This document shows positions 15,541 to 23,137 of a DNA stretch of 24,816 nucleotides, in pieces. Numbering within the stretch: position 1 is the first letter of the stretch; each line of letters opens with the position of its first letter. The DNA lies in assembly GCA_027686065.1 (NCBI GenBank), contig JAQCTH010000054.1:1-24816 (forward strand), read 5' to 3'. The stretch comes from Clostridiaceae bacterium AF10-41. Lineage in GTDB: Bacteria; Bacillota; Clostridia; Clostridiales; Clostridiaceae. Below the pieces are notes generated by a model. The model searched no databases and was not told the DNA's origin. It was given only the letters and a program-made list of their open reading frames with translations. Position numbers and translations under genes: made by a program.

Positions 15541-15602
15541 TTGGATATATACAAGTTTATGGACCCTTTAAGATAAGGGAATACAAACTTATATATATCC
15601 AA
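15541..15602. other. Large 62-base imperfect stem-loop, possible terminator or small RNA
   Basis: The outer stem pairs 15541-15551 with 15592-15602 (11 bp). After a C-A mismatch, 15553-15558 pairs with 15585-15590. A five-base internal loop follows, then 15564-15568 (CCCTT) pairs with 15575-15579 (AAGGG) around a six-base loop. AATTTTTA follows. It sits in the gap between the DUF1858 terminator and the sigma-K promoter, where no gene is evident. The rest of this gap is A/T-rich and shows nothing else. Confidence 0.55.
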
Positions 15603-15666
15603 ATTTTTATGCAAAAAAATAAAAAAATAATGATATAAAAACTACATTATAAGATATTTTAATATC

Positions 15667-15693
15667 ACATCTTTTATATTCCGACATAATATA
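15667..15693 (+). promoter_or_regulatory. Sigma-K-like promoter of the first cysteine-rich coat paralog
   Basis: AC at 15667-15668, 16 bases, then CATAATATA at 15685-15693 fits the B. subtilis sigma-K pattern AC-N16-CATANNNTA exactly. The -35 context TTAATATCAC is shared with the promoter of the inverted paralog at 21222-21248. Confidence 0.65.
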
Positions 15694-15748
15694 TACTATA
15701 ATTACAAAATTAATTTTAAGTATTATAGTTTTTACGAAAGGAGAAAAT

Positions 15749-16507
15749 ATGTCCATTAACTATAAGAAATTCGTGCCACGACCAGGATTGGTAAATAAGC
15801 AAGGCCGTTTACCTGATCCATCAGAATTAGTTTGTGTAGAAGTTCCGAAGGTTTTTGACCAATGCTTAATAAAGAGATGCTTAGTATATGCTGAAGGACC
15901 AGATACTTTAACTACAGATGAAGAGTTAAGGAGCGATCCAATAGCCAATATTAAGAGATATATTTCTAGCAGGGACTTTAGAGTAAGACTATTATCAATA
16001 GATAAGATTCCTCTTAGAGGAGATCCTAATTTTAAAAAATTAGTTCTTAATTATGTAATTAGTTTTTATGCAGATTATATTGATGATAACGGAGCAACTC
16101 AAAGCGAATTCTACGAAATTAATAGAACTGACATTATTGGAAGATTCTACTGTCCAGATTCTATAGCACAAATTTCATCAAGCAGTGAAGATGATGTTAT
16201 GTGCGATGAATCAAATATAATTAAGCTTGAAATGGTAGCAGAAGCATTAAATGGAGAAATAACAGAAGATGAAGCTGGAAATTTAGTTTTAGATATAACT
16301 TTAGGTTACTTTATAGTAGTTAAATGTCAACTTATAGTTCAATTATTAATTCCAGCTTATGATTACTGCCCAACACCAAGAGAAGCTTGCGAAGAAGAGC
16401 CAGAAGAAGATCCATGTGAAAGATTTGAAAGAGCTCCAGTACCTAAGTTCTACCCAGATCAGAACTTAGAACCATTATTCCAAGAATGTGATGGAACTGA
16501 AGTATAA
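15749..16507 (+). CDS. Cysteine-rich putative spore coat/exosporium protein, copy 1
   Basis: 252 residues after AAAGGAG, with no signal peptide or membrane segment. There are ten cysteines, at 29, 39, 44, 135, 152, 193, 207, 214, 223 and 247. The N-terminal stretch with VCVEVPKVFDQC and KRCLVY, then beta-rich segments ending in ADY, NRTD and YCP, recall clostridial spore proteins of the DUF3794/SPOCS group; this is resemblance, not an established match. The tail is acidic (EEEPEEDP) and ends in a PKFYPDQNL segment. The copy at 20407-21171 on the other strand is about three quarters identical by eye. A sigma-K-like promoter 56 bases upstream implies late mother-cell expression and a place on the spore surface. 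The DUF4489-type gene follows with no terminator between, so they may form one operon. Confidence 0.78.
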   Translation: MSINYKKFVPRPGLVNKQGRLPDPSELVCVEVPKVFDQCLIKRCLVYAEGPDTLTTDEELRSDPIANIKRYISSRDFRVRLLSIDKIPLRGDPNFKKLVLNYVISFYADYIDDNGATQSEFYEINRTDIIGRFYCPDSIAQISSSSEDDVMCDESNIIKLEMVAEALNGEITEDEAGNLVLDITLGYFIVVKCQLIVQLLIPAYDYCPTPREACEEEPEEDPCERFERAPVPKFYPDQNLEPLFQECDGTEV

Positions 16508-16620
16508 TTAAGAACAAAATTTACTAAAGAAAAAATTATAATTTATAACAATAAAAAATTAAAGAGAAAACTATTAATACTAAATTAAAAAAAACTTTAT
16601 ATAAAGGGAGGATTCAATTT

Positions 16621-17169
16621 ATGAATTCAATGTCAAAAGGTTATTATGATTATTGTGGAAAAGAAAGAAGAAAAGAAGAAAAACAATGTCCAACAATTGT
16701 AAAATGTGGATGTCCAGGAGCAGTTACACTTCCAATAGCTACTACAGTAGGAACTACATTAACACTTGCATCACTTACTTTAGATACTTCTTGCTTATGT
16801 GACCCAAGTACTAAATTAGAATTTGCAAGTAATATAGTTGTCCCAGTGGCTGCAACAGGTGGTTTTACTGTTCAAATATTTAAACAATGCAGAAATCAAA
16901 TGACTGCAGTACCTGTTGGACCTGCATGGTCTTGGGCTCAATTAGTGGCATTAGCTGGTTCAGAAAGTTTCTCATTCTTTATTTGTGATTCAGACTCTTG
17001 TAATAATGATTGTTGCACTTATACAGCAGTATTAACAGTTACAACTGTTGTAGCAGCTGGTACTATATCTATTAATAACGCTACACTTGGAGCAGTATCA
17101 ACTTGTAAATCAAATGCTTGCACAACTGATTGCAATAGAAGAAGATGTCACTGTGAATGTGATTGTTAA
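16621..17169 (+). CDS. DUF4489-type cysteine-rich spore-surface protein
   Basis: 182 residues, with GGGAGG about nine bases before the ATG. The layout is a charged N-terminus (KERRKEEKQ), KCGCPG, then a Thr/Ala/Val-rich beta domain containing TLDTSCLCDPSTKLEF, FKQCRNQMTAVPVG and FFICDSDSCNNDCCTYT, then a second Thr/Val-rich strand region, and a C-terminal cluster with more than half a dozen cysteines (STCKS through CHCECDC). These core motifs match the clostridial DUF4489 family as I recall it. Proteins of this cysteine-rich kind can cross-link and self-assemble in the exosporium. It lies 113 bases after the coat paralog and has no clear promoter of its own. The terminator at 17233 ends the pair. 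The function is structural by inference. Confidence 0.8.
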   Translation: MNSMSKGYYDYCGKERRKEEKQCPTIVKCGCPGAVTLPIATTVGTTLTLASLTLDTSCLCDPSTKLEFASNIVVPVAATGGFTVQIFKQCRNQMTAVPVGPAWSWAQLVALAGSESFSFFICDSDSCNNDCCTYTAVLTVTTVVAAGTISINNATLGAVSTCKSNACTTDCNRRRCHCECDC

Positions 17170-17226
17170 TAAAGAATTTAGATAGTAGAAATTTTAAGCT
17201 ATAAAATTAAAATAATATTGTAAATA

Positions 17227-17267
17227 AAAATGAATCCCGAAGATGTTTCCTTCTTCGGGATTTATTT
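17227..17267 (+). terminator. Terminator after the DUF4489-type gene
   Basis: AATCCCGAAGA (17233-17243) pairs with TCTTCGGGATT (17252-17262) around an eight-base loop. The stem continues outward by weaker pairs (17228-17232 with 17263-17267). It is noticeably G/C-richer than the surroundings, and may work on both strands. Confidence 0.8.
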
Positions 17268-17378
17268 ACTCTTTAAAAACTTATAAAATTAGAAATTTGT
17301 TTTAGATTAATCATAATAAGAACTAAAAACTATTAGAGTTAATATAATGTAATAGAGTATTTAAAATAAGGTGGTAAG

Positions 17379-18518
17379 ATGATTTATTTAGACAATGCAG
17401 CTACGTCTTTCCCGAAGCCTTCTAAAGTATATGAAGAAGTTTTAAATTGTATGAAAAATTATTGTGCAAATCCAGGAAGAGGCTCTCATAATATGGCTAT
17501 TAAATCCGCTCTTAAAGTTATGGATGCAAGAAATCTGATTTCAGAAATATTTAATATAAAAGATCTATTAAATATAGTATTTACAAGTAATGCAACTGAA
17601 GCTTTGAATATAGCGATTAGAGGAACTTTAAAAAAGGGAGATCATGTTATTAGCACAGTTATAGAGCATAATTCAGTTTTAAGACCTCTTAATTTAATAG
17701 CCAAAAGTGGGGTAGAAGTAACACTGGTATCTAGTGACAGAGGGGGATTTATTAATCCATTAGATATAAAAGATGCTATTAAAGTAAATACAAAGGCAAT
17801 AATTATTAATCATGCTTCAAATGTTTTAGGCACAGTTCAAGATATAAAATCTATAGGAAAAATAGCTAAGAGCTATGGACTTATTTTCATAGTAGATGCA
17901 TCCCAAAGTGCTGGAAGTATAAATATAGATGTAGATAAAGATAATATAGCTTTACTTGCATTTCCAGGGCATAAGGGACTATTAGGACCACAAGGAACTG
18001 GAGGGCTGTATATAAAAGAAGGGTTGGCAATAAAAAGTTTTAAAGTTGGAGGAACTGGAAGTAGTTCTAATTCAATGAAGCAACCAAATGAAATACCAGA
18101 TAAGTTTGAAAGTGGAACATTAAATACTCCAGGGATAGCAGGACTTTGTGCAGGGATAGATTTTATTAAGAAAATTGGGATAAATAATATTTATAAAGAA
18201 GAAATGAATTTACTTGGAGAACTGTTATTAGAATTAAAGAAGCTTCCTTTTGTAAAAATATATGGAAGTAATACACTAGAAAATAGAGCGTCAGTACTTT
18301 CTTTTAATATAGAAGGGATAGATGCATCTATTGTTGGTGAAGAATTAAATGAGGCTAATATTGCAGTAAGAACAGGATATCATTGTGCAGCTTTAATACA
18401 CAAAGTAATTGGAACTGAGTATATGGGAACAGTTAGAGTAAGTCCAGGATATTTTAACACATCAAAAGACATAGAGGATTTAATAAAAAGTATTATTAGA
18501 ATTTATAAATCAAAATAA
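17379..18518 (+). CDS. Class V aminotransferase-fold protein, cysteine desulfurase-like (TIGR01977 type)
   Basis: 379 residues, with AAGGTGGT before the ATG. It is a PLP enzyme starting with the diagnostic IYLDNAATSFPKP. Visible residues are His97 (VIEHNSV), Asp173 and Gln176 (VDASQSAG), the Schiff-base Lys199 (FPGHKG) and Cys336 in the RTGYHCA loop, which corresponds to the sulfur- or selenium-accepting cysteine of NifS/SufS. The family is annotated as cysteine-desulfurase-like. In many anaerobes it is associated with selenium-trait genes such as orphan selD, YedF and DUF3343, from my memory of genome surveys. It probably mobilises S or Se from (seleno)cysteine in the cytoplasm. It lies inside the spore-coat region rather than beside Fe-S or tRNA-thiolation genes, and a DUF3343 gene is present 4.6 kb downstream. 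Confidence 0.88.
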   Translation: MIYLDNAATSFPKPSKVYEEVLNCMKNYCANPGRGSHNMAIKSALKVMDARNLISEIFNIKDLLNIVFTSNATEALNIAIRGTLKKGDHVISTVIEHNSVLRPLNLIAKSGVEVTLVSSDRGGFINPLDIKDAIKVNTKAIIINHASNVLGTVQDIKSIGKIAKSYGLIFIVDASQSAGSINIDVDKDNIALLAFPGHKGLLGPQGTGGLYIKEGLAIKSFKVGGTGSSSNSMKQPNEIPDKFESGTLNTPGIAGLCAGIDFIKKIGINNIYKEEMNLLGELLLELKKLPFVKIYGSNTLENRASVLSFNIEGIDASIVGEELNEANIAVRTGYHCAALIHKVIGTEYMGTVRVSPGYFNTSKDIEDLIKSIIRIYKSK

Positions 18519-18532
18519 ATTATTTTAACAAG

Positions 18533-18556
18533 TACATATATAGTTTTATATATGTA
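18533..18556. other. Short perfect stem-loop before the amine oxidase gene
   Basis: TACATATATA (18533-18542) pairs with TATATATGTA (18547-18556) around GTTT. There is no T-run, so it is a poor terminator. It lies 24 bases before the amine oxidase start and could be an operator or mRNA structure. Confidence 0.35.
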
Positions 18557-18580
18557 ATATGAATCTTAGGATGTGAAGTT

Positions 18581-20284
18581 ATGGAAGAAAAAAATAATTC
18601 AAGAAATATTTATTATATAAATAGCCCTAGTGATTATGATAGATATAATATTCTTGAGAAGGAACTAAAGAAAGAAGGAAGACTTGAGGATTTAAATAAT
18701 ATTATAAATTTCATGAGTCCTCCAAAAGACATAAGAAATATATGCCAAAATAAATATGGTAAAAAGGCAAAAGTTGCAATAATAGGCGCTGGAGAAGCAG
18801 GACTTGCCGCTGCTTTCGAGCTAAAAAAAATAGGCTGTGATATTACCATTTTTGAAGCTAGTAAAAGAATAGGTGGAAGAGTATATACTTATTATTTTGA
18901 CAGATTAAATAATTATTATGGGGATTTTGGAGAGATAAGTATTCCTGTTTCACATTATACTGCTTGGCATTATATAAATATTTTCAATTTAAAGACAAAG
19001 GCTTTTATAAACAATAGTCAATATTATTATTTAAGAAATGTAGGAACCTATAATAAAGAAAGGCAAGTATTGAAAAATATATATCCTAAATATAACCTTA
19101 CGAAAGCTGATAAAATAAAATTAAAAGATGAAGAATATATAAATATTTGTAATAAATATTTGAAGAAGTTAACTGCAGAAGAAAAAAAAGAATTAATAGA
19201 TATAAAAAAGAATTATTCTAAAAAGATTATTGCTTTAGATAAGTTAAGTTATAAAAAAGCTTATGAAGAATACGGATTTAGTGAAGAAGCGATAAATATG
19301 ATAGGTTATATTAATGGAAGCAAAGAATTTTTCAATGAAAGTTTAATAGAGGCTCTACAAAAGCAATATACTTTAGATTCTAATACTAACTACACCATAG
19401 AAGGTGGAATGATAAAACTCCCATTAGCTTTATATGAAGCAATTACAGAAAAAGATTTAAAAGCTTATAAAGATATTAAAAAGAAAGAGTTAGGAAATGT
19501 AAATATTAAATTAGGAAACTCTGTAGAAGGAATTTATAATACTAATGATAAAGTTACGGTAAAATATGTGGATTTAGAAAGTAAAACAGAAGGGACAGAT
19601 GAGTTTGATTATTTAATTTCAACTATACCATTTCCGAATCTTAAAAGAATAGATATTAGTGATAGCTTTAGTAATGAAAAGTTAAGAGCAATAGAAGAAA
19701 TAAGTTTTAAAAATTCTCAAAAAGTATATTTATATGTTAAAGAAAGATTCTGGGAAATGGGTGGGAAAAATAAAAGAATAATTGGAGGAAAGACAATAAC
19801 AGATTTACCGTTATATTCAATTTATTATCCTTCAGATCATATAGAATATGAAGATAAAAGTGGCGAAGTTATAAAATTAAATGGAAATCCTAAAGAATCT
19901 GGAGTATTGTTAGCAAGCTATAGTACAGGAGAGAAAGCAAAAGATTTTTCATTTATAGATGATGAAATAAAAATAAAAGATACGATAAGATATATAGAAA
20001 AGATTCATAATTTACCTAAGGGATATCTAGATAGTATATTACTAGATTATAAATCTTTAGTATGGTCTGACATTCAATATATTTGGGGTTTTTCTACTTT
20101 ATTTAAACCAGAAGATAAAACACTATATTCTTATATAAGTAGATGTCCAGAAATGAATAATAAGATATTCTTTGCAGGAGATAATGTATCTAATAAACAT
20201 GGAACTCAGCAAGGAGCACTTCAAAGTGGAATGGTGGCAGCCAATGATATAGCAAAAGAAATAGCAAATAAATATAGCGTTTAA
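18581..20284 (+). CDS. FAD-dependent amine oxidase / NAD(P)-binding Rossmann oxidoreductase
   Basis: 567 residues. A weak AGGATGTGA site precedes the ATG. An N-terminal tail of about 63 residues, rich in Asn, Tyr and Lys, comes before the dinucleotide-binding fold: VAIIGAGEAG with Gly69, Gly71 and Gly74, then Glu92 (FEAS) and the flavin motif RIGGR at 96-100. The C-terminus has the flavin-ring motif FFAGDN (about 530-535) and a GALQSGMVAA helix, as in monoamine and L-amino-acid oxidases. Middle residues (about 125-480) form the substrate domain. The reaction is oxidation of an amine or amino acid by FAD; the acceptor in an anaerobe may not be O2. Its position between cysteine-rich coat genes raises the possibility of a spore-surface modifying role, an inference only. 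The hairpin at 20284-20325 terminates it. Confidence 0.88.
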   Translation: MEEKNNSRNIYYINSPSDYDRYNILEKELKKEGRLEDLNNIINFMSPPKDIRNICQNKYGKKAKVAIIGAGEAGLAAAFELKKIGCDITIFEASKRIGGRVYTYYFDRLNNYYGDFGEISIPVSHYTAWHYINIFNLKTKAFINNSQYYYLRNVGTYNKERQVLKNIYPKYNLTKADKIKLKDEEYINICNKYLKKLTAEEKKELIDIKKNYSKKIIALDKLSYKKAYEEYGFSEEAINMIGYINGSKEFFNESLIEALQKQYTLDSNTNYTIEGGMIKLPLALYEAITEKDLKAYKDIKKKELGNVNIKLGNSVEGIYNTNDKVTVKYVDLESKTEGTDEFDYLISTIPFPNLKRIDISDSFSNEKLRAIEEISFKNSQKVYLYVKERFWEMGGKNKRIIGGKTITDLPLYSIYYPSDHIEYEDKSGEVIKLNGNPKESGVLLASYSTGEKAKDFSFIDDEIKIKDTIRYIEKIHNLPKGYLDSILLDYKSLVWSDIQYIWGFSTLFKPEDKTLYSYISRCPEMNNKIFFAGDNVSNKHGTQQGALQSGMVAANDIAKEIANKYSV

Positions 20285-20325
20285 ATAAAAATGACCTACA
20301 TCAATATTTGTAGGTCATTTTTATT
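20284..20325. terminator. Bidirectional terminator between convergent genes
   Basis: A perfect 17-bp stem (20284-20300 with 20309-20325) has an A-tract on the left arm and a T-tract on the right, so it can end transcripts from both the amine oxidase and the minus-strand coat gene. Confidence 0.9.
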
Positions 20326-20369
20326 ATTTCGCTACCTTAAGTACTTTTATAAAAGTATAAAAAATTACT

Positions 20370-20395
20370 AGGTTAAAAACTACTTATTTAAGTAG
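20370..20395 (-). terminator. Weak minus-strand terminator after coat paralog copy 2
   Basis: CTACTT (20380-20385) pairs with AAGTAG (20390-20395) around a four-base loop. Read on the minus strand, GTTTTT follows. It lies just past the stop codon of the minus-strand gene; the stem is only six bp. Confidence 0.45.
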
Positions 20396-20406
20396 AAAAA
20401 ATTAAA

Positions 20407-21171
20407 CTAATCCAATTCATCTTCACATGAACAATCAGGATCTGGGAATAATGGGTCTAAGTTTTGATCTGGATAGAACTTAGGTACTGGAGCCCTTTCA
20501 AATATTTCACATGGATCATCTTCTGGTTCATCAATACAAGGCATTTTTGGAACTGGACAATAGTCGTAAGCTGGAATCAATAATTGAACTACAAGCTCAC
20601 ATTTAACAACAATATAATAACCTAAAGTAATATCTAATACTTCATTACAATGTTCATCTTTAAGTATTTCACCATTTAATGCATCTGCCACCATTTCTAG
20701 CTTAATCAAATTGTTATCACAAGGTTCATCTTCTAAAGTAGTGGTTGCTTGAGAAAGTGATTCTGGACAATAGAATTTACCTATTACATCTGTTCTGTTA
20801 ATTTCGTAAAATTCGCTCTTAGTTCTGCCATCACAATCAATGTAGTCTGCATAGAAGGAAATCATGTAGTGTAGCACTATTCTTTTAAAACATGGATCCT
20901 TCTTTAGTGGAATTTTGTCAACATGTAGTAGAGTTATTTTAAAATCTCTACTTGAAATATACCTCTTAGGGTCAGTAAGAGGGTCACTTCTTAATTCGCA
21001 ATCAGTTGTATCGGTATCAGGTCCTTCACAGTAAACAAGGCATCTTTTAATTAAACATTGGTCAAAGACCTTAGGAACTTCCACACAAACTAATTCAGCT
21101 GGATCAGGTAATCGGCCTTGTTTGTTCACTAGTCCAGGACGAGGCACGAATTTTTTAAAGTTAATGGACAT
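20407..21171 (-). CDS. Cysteine-rich putative spore coat/exosporium protein, copy 2
   Basis: 254 residues on the minus strand behind AAAGGAGG. It is a paralog of the protein at 15749-16507: the first 50 residues differ at only three positions, and the whole is about three quarters identical by eye. It has 16 cysteines against 10; the extra ones include 48, 58, 94, 113 and 175, where copy 1 has Ala, Glu, Asn, Asp and Gly. The C-terminus ends with DPDCSCEDELD. The acidic, proline-rich tail and the PKFYPDQNL segment are kept. The gain of cysteines suggests more disulfide cross-linking or metal binding. Its sigma-K-like promoter shares the -35 region with that of copy 1, so both are likely made late in the mother cell. 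The gene is divergent from the propeller/coiled-coil gene. Confidence 0.78.
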   Translation of the reverse strand: MSINFKKFVPRPGLVNKQGRLPDPAELVCVEVPKVFDQCLIKRCLVYCEGPDTDTTDCELRSDPLTDPKRYISSRDFKITLLHVDKIPLKKDPCFKRIVLHYMISFYADYIDCDGRTKSEFYEINRTDVIGKFYCPESLSQATTTLEDEPCDNNLIKLEMVADALNGEILKDEHCNEVLDITLGYYIVVKCELVVQLLIPAYDYCPVPKMPCIDEPEDDPCEIFERAPVPKFYPDQNLDPLFPDPDCSCEDELD

Positions 21172-21221
21172 ATATATCCTCCTTTATAAAATAATATATT
21201 ATCATTTTAGTACTCACAATA

Positions 21222-21248
21222 CATGATATGAAAGATATAGAAAGTGGT
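21222..21248 (-). promoter_or_regulatory. Sigma-K-like promoter of coat paralog copy 2
   Basis: On the minus strand, AC (forward 21247-21248), 16 bases, then CATATCATG (forward 21222-21230) fits AC-N16-CATANNNTA with a single mismatch in the final TA. The -35 context TTAATATCAC is identical to that of the copy 1 promoter, which supports both. Confidence 0.55.
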
Positions 21249-21365
21249 GATATTAAAAAATAGAAATTAAGAAGTTTTTTAGTATATAAAACTGCATAAT
21301 CTTTAATAATTATAAATATAATTTTATAGATATATATGTTTATTAATGACTAAATGATTAAATGA

Positions 21366-21391
21366 ATAGTATATTAAATAATTAATACAGT
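21366..21391 (+). promoter_or_regulatory. Tentative sigma-E-like promoter of the propeller/coiled-coil gene
   Basis: AATACAGT at 21384-21391 matches seven of eight positions of the sigma-E -10 (CATACANT), with ATA at 21366-21368 fifteen bases upstream. A/T richness makes chance likely. Nothing else notable is visible in the 268-base divergent gap apart from the minus-strand promoter. Confidence 0.25.
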
Positions 21392-21439
21392 ATATGTATA
21401 TAGAGATAATTAAATAAAGTTTATAAAGGAGCGTTGAGC

Positions 21440-23056
21440 ATGAGGGGGGTATATCCATGGCTATATGCTGATTACAAAGAAAATTTATGGAAGTTTTCTT
21501 TAAATGAAAATAAAGAATTGAACTATGGAATAATGTATAGAGAAGGAAAATGGACAAAAGAAAATATAATTGATAGTAGAGTAACTGCCTTTGGACTATT
21601 TATAGATGATAATGAAGGAATACATTTAGTATATTCCAATACTAAAGGCGAGCTACGATATTGTACAATGAAGGATAAACAATGGGTTGGTAAAATTTTA
21701 TATAAAGTAGAAGACACTAATTATGATATTGAAAGTATAAAAATTGAAATAATAGGACCTAGTATGCATATTTTTTATGCATTAGCTAGTAAAGATGGAA
21801 GTGACCATGGTGTACTAATGCACTGCATATGGGATGGACATAAAACTGATATAAATAATATTCAAGACATAATTTTAAAGCCTGAATTAAAGGAGTATTA
21901 CTTAATTAACATAAATATTAAAGGGGAAATTTATTTATTTTATCTATCAGATGAAGGGGATGAAATATCATTAAACTACTCAATTTATCAAAATAACTCT
22001 TGGTTAGCATCTAATAGGCTTTATGGAATTCAAGGAGAGGAAGTACATTTTGAAGCTGAAGTAGACAAAAACAATATTCATATTTTAAATAAATATAGAG
22101 AAGATTCAATGTATTTATTAGATCACGTAATAGTAGATCTTTTAGGAGGTCTTAAGGATTTTAGAGTTTATGAAGGTAGAAAAAACATAAGGGAGCCTTT
22201 AATTTTTAATGATGGAAATAAAATCTGCTCTTGTTGGATAGATAATAATGAAATATACTATTCAATTTTTACAGGAGCAAATTGGAGTAAACCTATAAAG
22301 TACAATGTGGAAAATAGTGATAGAATCGAAAGGTATAATGGATATATTAGTGAAGGGCGAAGTGGATATATTAAAGAGAAAAAATTATACGGGACAACAG
22401 GATTAGATTTATATATGTACTTTCCAAAAGATTTTCTGGTTGGTAATGATGTTCAAAGCGCTAATATAAATAGAAATATTAATATTAATATGAATAATGA
22501 TATATATAATGAGGATTTAGAGTTAATAAGAGAAGAACTCTATAGAGCTAAAGAAGAAAATAAAGTTCTAGAAGATAGAATAGCTCATTTAAATTTATTA
22601 TTTCAAAAAAACCAACAAGGAATAGAAAAATATCAGCAACAAGTAATTAGAGCTATGGATCAAAAGAGAAAAGCTGAAGAAAATAGCAATATTTTTTTAG
22701 AACTTCAGAAAAAAATTCAAGGAGAGTATGAAGTTTTAAGCGAAAACTTAGTTGCAGTGGAAAAAGAAAAAATAGCTATAAAACAATCATTAGATGGATA
22801 TATTAATGAAATTGAATCATTAAAAGAAGAAATAAATAATTTAAGAGACAAAGTTGCTATGAAGGAAGAAAAACTTCAAGAGGAATTAAATCTAAGAAAA
22901 GTATTAGAGGAGCAAAATATAGCAATTTCGGAAGAGAATAAATTAATAAAAAAGGAATTATCCTTATTACTAGAAGAAAATAAGAGAATTAGTACAGAAC
23001 TTGAAATAGAAAGAAATCAATCAGTAATGGATAGGCTTTTAAGAAGAAGGAATTAG
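21440..23056 (+). CDS. Protein with apparent beta-propeller N-terminus and long C-terminal coiled coil
   Basis: 538 residues from the ATG at 21440, eight bases after AAAGGAG; an in-frame TTG at 21434 sits too close to that site. I do not recognise the family. Residues 1-338 are beta-rich and repeat loosely every 45-55 residues with patterns such as G-IHLVYSN-KGELRY, EIYLFYLSDEGDEISLNYS and NEIYYSIFTGANWSKP, as in lectin-like or sialidase-like propellers. A linker of alternating Asn and Ile (about 340-355) leads to a continuous Glu/Lys-rich heptad coiled coil (357-528) and a basic end (RLLRRRN). There is no signal peptide. This head-plus-stalk shape, next to spore-surface genes, suggests a spore coat or filament component, by inference. 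The divergent neighbour is the cysteine-rich coat paralog. Confidence 0.75.
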   Translation: MRGVYPWLYADYKENLWKFSLNENKELNYGIMYREGKWTKENIIDSRVTAFGLFIDDNEGIHLVYSNTKGELRYCTMKDKQWVGKILYKVEDTNYDIESIKIEIIGPSMHIFYALASKDGSDHGVLMHCIWDGHKTDINNIQDIILKPELKEYYLININIKGEIYLFYLSDEGDEISLNYSIYQNNSWLASNRLYGIQGEEVHFEAEVDKNNIHILNKYREDSMYLLDHVIVDLLGGLKDFRVYEGRKNIREPLIFNDGNKICSCWIDNNEIYYSIFTGANWSKPIKYNVENSDRIERYNGYISEGRSGYIKEKKLYGTTGLDLYMYFPKDFLVGNDVQSANINRNININMNNDIYNEDLELIREELYRAKEENKVLEDRIAHLNLLFQKNQQGIEKYQQQVIRAMDQKRKAEENSNIFLELQKKIQGEYEVLSENLVAVEKEKIAIKQSLDGYINEIESLKEEINNLRDKVAMKEEKLQEELNLRKVLEEQNIAISEENKLIKKELSLLLEENKRISTELEIERNQSVMDRLLRRRN

Positions 23057-23067
23057 CTTTAAATGTA

Positions 23068-23094
23068 ACTTATAAATAATCTTAGCATAAAATA
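23068..23094 (+). promoter_or_regulatory. Sigma-K-like promoter of the DUF3343/propeller operon
   Basis: AC at 23068-23069, 16 bases, then CATAAAATA at 23086-23094 fits AC-N16-CATANNNTA exactly. It lies in the short gap after the coiled-coil gene, 44 bases before the DUF3343 start. Confidence 0.55.
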
Positions 23095-23137
23095 AAATAG
23101 AATAATAAAAAAAGACCAGAGGTATTGGAGAGTAATT

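Noticed and set aside
21295..21305. CATAATCTTTA as a sigma-K -10 for the propeller/coiled-coil gene
   Set aside because: The TA at the end of the -10 is missing and there is no AC 16 bases upstream, unlike the three accepted promoters.
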